A stretch of 64,000 nt of DNA. Source: Ariolimax columbianus. Taxonomy: Eukaryota; Mollusca; Gastropoda; Stylommatophora; Arionidae. The position numbers and the translations under genes are program-made. This document shows positions 57,849 to 64,000 of the stretch, piece after piece. Below the pieces are notes generated by a model. That model worked only from the letters and a program-made list of their open reading frames with translations, did no database searches and was not told the origin of the DNA. Position 1 is the stretch's first letter, and each line of letters opens with the position of its first letter. Location: positions 73,380,547-73,444,546 of the forward strand of contig JAVGWX010000005.1 of assembly GCA_036924085.1 (NCBI GenBank). Reading direction: 5' to 3'.

Positions 57849-58217
57849 GATCAGACGAATTAATTGAGGGCTTCTGTTTGTCAATGACCAGGTATTTGAA
57901 ATCTGCGATTTCTGCGGGGTTAAACACGATTTCCGTAGCGTTCTTTCATTAGAATGTTAAAGAGCTGACTTTTTTTCCGTGAGTCTAATACCAGCACACG
58001 TTCATTATTAGACCCAACGGTAGTGCTCTCGATTTGTCAGTCGTTCTACAGTATTGGCGTGTTCAGTCAAATTAAGCCGCAGGTTCCACTCCTGGTGGTG
58101 CCCTTCCGTTAATTCCTTTAGCGAACACTAGATGTGAGAATCAAGTTACCGAGAGGATAGCCCCAGATTTTCGAGGGTCTAATTCCAGTACCCGTTCCAT
58201 ATTAGACCCAACGAAAG
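57849..58217 (-). pseudogene. Tandem 18S/28S chimeric rRNA units, decayed
   Basis: About 180-bp units, each joining an 18S piece (~nt 1120-1220) to a piece near the 28S 3' end. Unit 1: 28S-like 58121-58217 (GGAACGGGTACTGGAATTAG). Unit 2: 18S-like 58023-58120 (AAAGGAATTAACGGAAGGGC, ACCACCAGGAGTGGAACCTG, CGGCTTAATTTGACTGAACA) then 28S-like 57929-58022 (GAACGTGTGCTGGTATTAGA, AAAAGTCAGCTCTTTAACAT). Unit 3: a very worn 18S-like stretch 57849-57928 leading into the main 28S end, split by the SINE. All units share the same 18S-to-28S joint after GAGAGCAC, so one fusion event was followed by tandem duplication. Confidence 0.75.
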
Positions 58218-58285
58218 TGCTCTCGGCATGTCAATCATTTCAGTGTTTGGCCGTGTTGAGTCAAATTAAGCCGCAGGCTCCTTTT

Positions 58286-58323
<38 letters not shown>

Positions 58324-59470
58324 TTTGCAACCATACTTCCCCCGGAACCCAAACACTTTGGTTTCCCGTAAGTTGCCCGCAGAGTCATCGAAGCAACTCC
58401 TACGCATCGCTAGTCGGCATCGTTTATAGTCAGAATTACGACGGTATCTGATCGTCTTCGCGCCTCTGACTTTCGTTCTTGATTAATGAAAACATTCTTG
58501 ACAAATGCTTTCGCAGTAGCTCGTCTTGCGGCGATCCAAGAATTTCACCTCTAACGCCGCAATACGAATGCCCCCGTTTGTCCCTGTTAATCATTACCTC
58601 CAGTTCCGAAAACCAACAAAATAGAACCGAGGTCCTATTCCATTATTCCATGCACCATTATTCAGGCAGCCGAGGCCTGCTTTGAACACTTTAATTTTTT
58701 CATAGTAAACGCGCCGGCCACCCAGGACGCTCAGCGAAGAGCACCCGTGGAAGTAAGCCGGCAGACGGTAGGGCAGGAGACAACGGGCAGTGAACCGGCG
58801 CGAGCCGGACCGCCCGGGTGCGCCTGAGATCCAACTACGAGCTTTTTAACTGCACCAACTTTAATATACGCTATTGGAGCTGGAATTACCGCGGCTGCTG
58901 GCACCAGACTTGCCCTCCAATAGATCCTCGTTAAAGGGTTTAAAGTGTACTCATTCCAATTACGGGGCCTCGAAAGAGTCCCGTATTGTTATTTTTCGTC
59001 ACTACTTCCCCGTGCCGGGAGTGGGTGAGTTGCGTGCCTGCTGCCTTCCTTGGATGTGGTAGCCGTTTCTCATGCTTCCTCTCCGGAATCGAACCCTGAT
59101 TCATGTTACCCGTTACAAACATGGTAGGCATTTGATAGGGCAGACATTTGAAAGATGCGTCGCCGGCACATGAGGCCATGCGATCAGCACAAAGTTATCC
59201 AGAGTCACCAGTGGGGACGCCGCAAACCCGCGAGGGGAAACGACGATTGGTTTTGAACTAATAAAAGCGCTACTTCCGCGAGGGTCGGAGCTTGGTAAGC
59301 ATGTATTAGATCTAGAATTGCCACAGTTATCCAAGTAGGATCGTGTCATCTAAGGAACCTCGACTGATTTAATGAGCCATTCGCGGTTTCACCATGAGAC
59401 AGTGTGAACTTAGACATGCATGGCTTAATCTGTGAGACAAGCATATGACTACTGGCAGGATCATCCAGAT
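58218..59470 (-). rRNA. 18S rRNA, 5' two thirds (pseudogene)
   Basis: The minus strand starts CTGGATGATCCTGCCAGTAG (universal CTGGTTGATCC has one change) and continues with TAAGCCATGCATGTCTAAG, GAATGGCTCATTAAATCAGT, TTTATTAGTTCAAAACCAAT, GGTGCCAGCAGCCGCGGTAA, AAAAAGCTCGTAGTTGGATC, GGTGAAATTCTTGGATCG, AAAGGAATTGACGGAAGGGC, and stops resembling 18S after ACTCAACACGG and GAGAGCAC. Length is about 1,250 of an expected ~1,800 nt. The first ~900 nt are nearly canonical (with changes such as TCTAGATCT for TCTAGAGCT). Substitutions increase toward the 3' end, including a ~14-nt deletion near 58253. The mature 18S 3' end, ITS1, 5.8S, ITS2 and most of 28S are absent. Wording of the variable regions is mollusc-like. 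Confidence 0.92.
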
Positions 59471-60060
59471 ATCTGTCGGAGACGTACGTACCGCACACAC
59501 CGGTCGGCGGAGGACTGGTGTGTAAAAAGCCTCACTGGGACGGCCGCAGGGACCAACTGACGGAACGGACGGACGGTTGTTCCACCCGTCCCTCACTCCG
59601 TCGACCTAGGACCGCCTGACAGGGGCCCCTACACGCACCAGACGACCGACCGACCGGGCTCGCTCGAGGAGGGATGGCAGCGCTCTGTGCAGAACGGATC
59701 CCAACGACCCCGGCGATGAATTTCACTGGGACTAGAGACAATTTGGCCTGCCGGCCTGCCCTTCTCCCGAGGGTTGGTCCCCGGGAGAACACAGGGCTTT
59801 CAGGCACGATTCCTGCTTTCCATTTGCCGGTCACAAGCTCTTTGCGAGAGTCTGACCACCAGTGAGACGAACTGTCGAGCTCTACTATAAGCCTTAGATA
59901 AATCACCACCGACTGACAACGTTTCTTTAAACGGACCAGAGCAGCGCACCTCGGCGGAGGAGACGCCAAAAAAAAACGGACCCCAATAGCTCTACGGGGA
60001 AAGGCGAGCAAGCGTTTTCCGCAAGCCCGCGCTATCGCTCCGCCTGGCGGGACTGAGATC
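59471..60060 (-). other. Probable 5' external transcribed spacer of rDNA
   Basis: GC-rich, non-coding sequence with CGGACGG and GACCGACCGACCG runs directly upstream of the 18S start. Composition differs sharply from the AT-rich DNA beyond 60060. Assigned by position; no promoter could be identified. Confidence 0.6.
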
Positions 60061-60084
60061 GCATTACGAACACTGGTTTAAATT

Positions 60085-60480
60085 GAATCGCGGCGGCGAG
60101 ACAACTACCCCAGATGTATGATATGTTCGAATAGGACAGATTGCCAGACGACTTGCAGTCACCAAAACAATCATTCAAAGACTGCGAGATCGTAATATAA
60201 CACCGGAAATGTGGAGAAAGTGAGAATGTCTGGGCGTCCAAGATTAAAAAATGGGCAACAAGATTGATACGTCGTCCTAATGAAACTGATAAACAGAAAA
60301 TTCACCGCCAACGAAATGAGAATGCAACTGTGAGCAACAACGAACATCATTTCTAGCGGCCAAATGAGTCGCGATTGGTTTCATGAGGCACATTTTCGCT
60401 CCTGACGTCCAGCGGTTCACCCGCACCTTGCACGTGTTCATATCGCTTTACGTCTTGCTAGCTCACAGCTTCATCAGACC
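60085..60480 (+). pseudogene. Tc1-like transposase N-terminal relic
   Basis: Forward frames read GQIARRLAVTKTIIQRLRDR (first helix-turn-helix), SGRPRLKNGQQD, stop, YVVLMKLINRKFTANEMRMQ, then SRDWFHEAHFRS, stop, RPAVHP. This follows the Tc1 pattern (GRPR.T..QDR.I......R...A........S..TVR.RL.EAGL.ARRP). Stops interrupt it, and the catalytic DD(34)E domain is missing or unrecognisable. No TIRs found. Confidence 0.75.
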
Positions 60481-60504
60481 ACGAGCCGCCAGCAGTAGTC
60501 CACA

Positions 60505-60600
60505 CTCTCTTCCAGACTGACTTAATTTGTCTTTCTATCTGACTTATTTTGTCATTTTATCTGACTTATTTTGTCATTCTATCTGACTTATTTTGTGTAG
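60505..60600. repeat. ~21-bp tandem repeat, 4 copies
   Basis: Unit CTGACTTATTTTGTCATTCTAT with small variations. Confidence 0.85.
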
Positions 60601-60854
60601 TGTAGTGTACAGAAAAGATTTTCATTTTTCTTTCGATAGGAAAAAAACTAGTTTTCTACAGAGACACAGTGTCGCCTTTACAATTTTGGCACCAGCTCCG
60701 CGTTTATTGACACGTCCATGCAAATAGATAAATGCTGTGTTCTGATGTGTGTAGTAAGTTGTTTTCGCATATTGACCTACACCAGTACATTGTTGCCTGT
60801 CTTCATTGTTGTTCACTAGATTCTAAAACTTCTTTGATGTTGTCATCTTGTGAT

Positions 60855-61135
60855 GCATTTTACTATCAAACAATCCACACCAAGCAGACCACCTTTGTGA
60901 TATTTTACTATCAAACAATCCACATCAAGCGTACCACCTTTGTGATATTTTACTATCAAACAATCCTTACCAAGCAGACCGACTACCTTTGTGATATTTT
61001 CTATCAAACCATCCTCACTAAGCAGACCACCTTTGTGATATTTTACTATCAAACAATTCTCACAAAGCAGACCACCTTTGTGATATTTTACTATTAAACA
61101 ATCCACACCAAACGTACCATATTGTGATATTTTCT
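60855..61135. repeat. 45-bp minisatellite, ~6 copies
   Basis: Unit ACCACCTTTGTGATATTTTA, CTATCAAACAATCCACACCAAGCAG. Period divisible by three opens frames on both strands (FYYQTIHTKQTTFVI type); not genes. Confidence 0.95.
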
Positions 61136-61409
61136 CCTGGGGTTTGGCATAACGTGATCTAGCCAGCGCCACCCGCGTCTTAAGATTTCCGCTTGACGTG
61201 ATTGGTACCCGACTTGCTGTTAGGGAAAACAAAGAAGGGAGCGTGTCATCCAACTTAACGTGATTTGATTCTTAATGAAAAAATGTCCCCAGAGCGCCAT
61301 CGCCAACGGCAGTGAGACACCATTTACCTCTTATATACGATATACATTTTCGTATCTTCTCTGCTGTTTAGCTATGCATGTTATCAAATGGATTCTGTGA
61401 TTTGACCAG
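61136..61409. other. Unassigned spacer
   Basis: Nothing recognised. Confidence 0.35.
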
Positions 61410-61705
61410 GGGATGCGCGAAGAGTAATCTCAGTTAGGTGAAACATACTGATCAATAGCCCATTTCACGTCTTCGTTCGTGCTCCTGAAAACATATTATT
61501 TCACAGTAGTCTGGCCATGAGATAGAGATCGACACTATAATCCCCATAGTAGTGAGCTTATTGAGGAAGATAGCATTGCACTACAGCTGGTTGGACCGTG
61601 GTCCGCCTTCATAATTAAGCATTGCGATACAAGAGCGAATGTAACCCATTACCAAAGAAGCGACTTCAATAGTTAACTCAGCACGTGTGCGTTCGAACAA
61701 CAACT
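61410..61705. repeat. Dispersed repeat, partner of 44335-44650
   Basis: GGTGAAACATACTGATCAATAG, CATATTATTTCACAGTAGTCTG, GAGCTTATTGAGGAAGATAG, TGTAACCCATTACCAAAGAAG, GTTAACTCAGCACGTGTG parallel the right part of the repeat at 44030-44650. Confidence 0.65.
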
Positions 61706-61744
61706 TTGTGTTTTCAAATCTTCATCAAGTCATGTATTATTAAA

Positions 61745-61905
61745 CCTCACTTGCTATATTGTTTTATTTATTTTTTATCCTCGTTAAGTGATATATTTTG
61801 TATCCTCGTTTAATCATATCCTTGTTAAGTCATATTTGTATCCTCGTTAAGTTGCATATTTTTGATCCTTGTAAAGTCATACTTTTTTTATCTTCGTTGT
61901 CATAT
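61745..61905. repeat. ~23-bp degenerate tandem repeat
   Basis: Repeated TATCCTCGTTAAGTCATATTTT-like units, about six copies with frequent indels. Confidence 0.75.
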
Positions 61906-61954
61906 TTTTTAAAATATCTGAAATCATTCAAGAGAAATGCCAGAAACGACAAAG

Positions 61955-63260
61955 TAAGGAACCGTTCGACCACTTACAATAGGTGGAAACAAATATTAGA
62001 AATTTGATATGCAGACGACACAGTTATCTTTTAAAATAGTGCAGCGAGACTAGAAAGGATTATCCTGTCTTAAATATCATAAAAACACAATCTCTACATG
62101 AACACCAACAAAATCAAGATAATGGCCCCCGACAAAACAAAACACTGACCTACAGTTACTCTAGAAAATGATGAAATCTGAAACGTCACAAGTTTTGAAT
62201 ATCTCCCACCAAAAAGGGTAGTGGTACAGTGGGTCCCGGCACACTGCAACATCCAAGGCAACGAGGAGGCAGACAGACTGGCAAAAGAAGGTGCAAGGCT
62301 ACCACAAACAGATACTAGTATGACGTACGAAGAGTCAAAACGGCTTATCAAAGCCAGATACATGAGCAAATGGGAAACCGAACATACTGGTTACACCAGA
62401 AACGACGCCTATTACCAGTTGAACCGAAGAGAGCAGGTCGTTGTCTTCAGACTTCGCACTGGCCACAACAGACTGAGGTACCACCTATTCAACAAATTGA
62501 AGATAGGGTGTACCGACGAATGCCCGTGCGGTACTGGTAAAATGACCACTGAACATCTGCTGCAGAACTGCCCGACATACGAGGATCAGAGAGAGCAGAT
62601 GTGGCCATTACCAGTGGAACTGCAAGACAAGCTCTATGGTAGTGGCGAGAGTCTCAGGATGACCGCCGCTTTTTTCGAAAAAATAATGGTTACTGTCTGA
62701 CTGTGTACGCAGAAGAAGAAGAAGAAGAAGAATATCTCCGCTCCATTCTGAGCAACAATAACGACACTCAAAATGAAATCAGGAGAGAAATGCCTATGGC
62801 AATGCAGATGTAAAATAAAATGAGAAACCTATGGCAGAACACGAACAAAACAGCACAAATAAAAATTACGAGGACACGCATTTCCCAGTTGTCACGTACA
62901 GATGTTAAACGTGGACCATCACGCAAATACTAGAAAACAAAATTGAATCTTCCGAGGTATGTTTCTTCAGGAAAGTTCTCAAAATACCACGGACAGCGGA
63001 CACTAAGAGTAGAGACGACCTAAAAGTGTTATCTATAGATCAACATTGTCTAGTAAACGGGGTAACGTCTAAGAAGCTAAAATACTTCGGCCACATTAAG
63101 CACCACAAACGTTTAGCAAATCTATACAGGCATGTATGGTACCTGTAAAACAGGACAAGGGCAGATCGAGTGGAAGATCGACACATGACATTAAAGAAGC
63201 CCTTACGATGACTGTGCCAGGAGTGAGAAAACTGATTAAAATTCGTCTTTCATGCCGGTT
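61955..63260 (+). mobile_element. Old LINE ORF2 relic, interrupted by an I-type LINE
   Basis: The left part has RYADDTVIF at about 62009-62035, the catalytic RT box, followed by MNTNKIKIMAPDKTK and TSFEYL at 62205. The coding sense resumes after the insertion with EYLRSILSNNNDTQNEIRRE, then SSEVCFFRKVLKIPRT near 62950, KKLKYFGHIKHHKRLANLYR near 63075-63130 and GKTGQGQI-like text. The EYL codons occur on both sides because they lie in the target duplication. Decayed, with many stops. Confidence 0.8.
62207..62729 (+). mobile_element. Young 5'-truncated I-type LINE
   Basis: 523 bp flanked by the duplication GAATATCTCC (62197-62206 and 62730-62739) and ending in (GAA)n. The frame is open from the insertion edge to the stop at 62700: RNase H end VVVQWVPAHCNIQGNEEADR, YYQLNRREQVVVFRLRTGHN, knuckle CPCGTGKMTTEHLLQNC, end EKIMVTV. 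Shared variants (GCTDEC, KMTTEHL, WPLPVE, GSGESL and GTGTACGC before the tail) tie it to the copy at 33636-35482, not to that at 52.6 kb. Confidence 0.92.
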
Positions 63261-63470
63261 GGATGAGAGCAGCTTTCTGCATAAAATATGCTACAAGAAG
63301 GGTGTTGATTAGAGGTAAAATTAGAAAAAATCTAGTCTGTACAGTGTGTGACGACTGCAGGGGCAAACAATTTTTATTCCTTAAACATTCGAATCCTCCC
63401 AATGAGAATAATAACAGCACTGATAGTTTGTTATAAAAGGTCATTCCCTTATTGCCAGCTCATGTCATCA
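63261..63470. other. Unassigned spacer
   Basis: Nothing recognised. Confidence 0.35.
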
Positions 63471-64000
63471 CAGCGTTTGATCTCAAACCATCCTTAAGTG
63501 TCTATATTAGACCTCAGATCACTCCTATGTTTTACCACATACCAAGTATATGTTTGATCTCAGACCATCCTTAAGTGTCTATATTACACCTCAGATCACT
63601 CCTATGTTTTACCACATACCAAGTATTTGTTTGATCTCAGACCATCCTTAAGTGTCTATATTAAACCTCAGATCATTCCTCTGTTTTACCACATACCAAG
63701 TATATGTTTGATCTCAGACCATCCTTAAGTGTCTATATTACACCTCAGATCACTCCTATGTTTTACCACATACCAAGTATATGTTTGATCTCAGACCATC
63801 ATTAAGTGTCTATATTAAACCTCAGATCATTCCTATGTTTTACCACATACCAAGTATATGTTTGATCTCAGACCATCCTTAAGTGTCTATATTAGAACTT
63901 AGATCATTCCTATGTTTTACTACATACCAAGTATATGTTTGATCTCAGACCCTCCTTAATTGTCTATATTAAACCTCAGATCATTCCTATGTTTTACACT
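63471..64000. repeat. 77-bp minisatellite, ~7 copies, runs off the window
   Basis: Unit TGTTTGATCTCAGACCATCC, TTAAGTGTCTATATTAAACC, TCAGATCATTCCTATGTTTT, ACCACATACCAAGTATA. Units alternate between ATTACACCTCAGATCACTCC and ATTAAACCTCAGATCATTCC versions. The array continues beyond the right edge. Confidence 0.95.

Noticed and set aside
59532..60011. 159-aa minus-strand ORF
   Set aside because: Lies in the GC-rich external spacer directly upstream of 18S; GC-rich DNA has few stops.

Overview
The window looks like animal nuclear DNA, most likely from a lophotrochozoan and probably a mollusc. The reasons are a metazoan-type 18S rRNA segment with mollusc-like wording, tRNA-derived SINEs, several clades of non-LTR retrotransposons, mariner and Tc1 transposons, and very abundant minisatellites. 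No host protein-coding gene can be supported: there is no multi-exon or intact gene. Almost every long reading frame is either retrotransposon protein or a tandem repeat whose period is a multiple of three.

Layout. 1-13 kb is dominated by minisatellites (periods 20, 42, ~32, 39, 43 and 22 bp), with SINE-like and LINE tails between them. 14.4-15.9 kb holds a complete but dead mariner element with 67-bp terminal inverted repeats. 16-28 kb alternates decayed LINE reverse-transcriptase pieces with more arrays (54, 43, 36, 62, 43, ~105-170 and 28 bp) and carries a small 28S rRNA fragment at 22.2 kb that includes the R2 target region. 29.0-30.1 kb is a LINE insertion with a 5' inversion (twin priming) bounded by a 10-bp target duplication. 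32.5-33.2 kb is a 9-bp array. 33.4-35.8 kb is an I-type LINE nested inside an older copy of its own family. 36-50 kb is a graveyard of LINE, SINE and mariner pieces. 52.6-56.6 kb is a near full-length I-type LINE ORF2 on the minus strand, with three in-frame stops. 57.1-60.06 kb, minus strand, is a shrunken ribosomal DNA unit: 5' external spacer, the first two thirds of 18S, then decayed tandem 18S/28S chimeric units, then the 28S 3' end, with a young SINE inserted. 60.1-64 kb has a Tc1 relic, an old LINE split by a fresh I-type LINE insertion, and a 77-bp array that runs off the edge.

How the parts relate. The I-type LINEs (endonuclease, reverse transcriptase, RNase H, terminal CCHC knuckle, (GAA)n tail) are the youngest autonomous family here. 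At least five copies in three diagnostic subfamilies are visible, two with clear target-site duplications. The tRNA-derived SINEs share a short core with a second SINE-like family. The 42-bp minisatellite monomer is also found inside a dispersed ~600-bp repeat, which suggests where the array came from. The most unusual object is the 18S/28S chimeric mini-rDNA at 57.1-60.1 kb.
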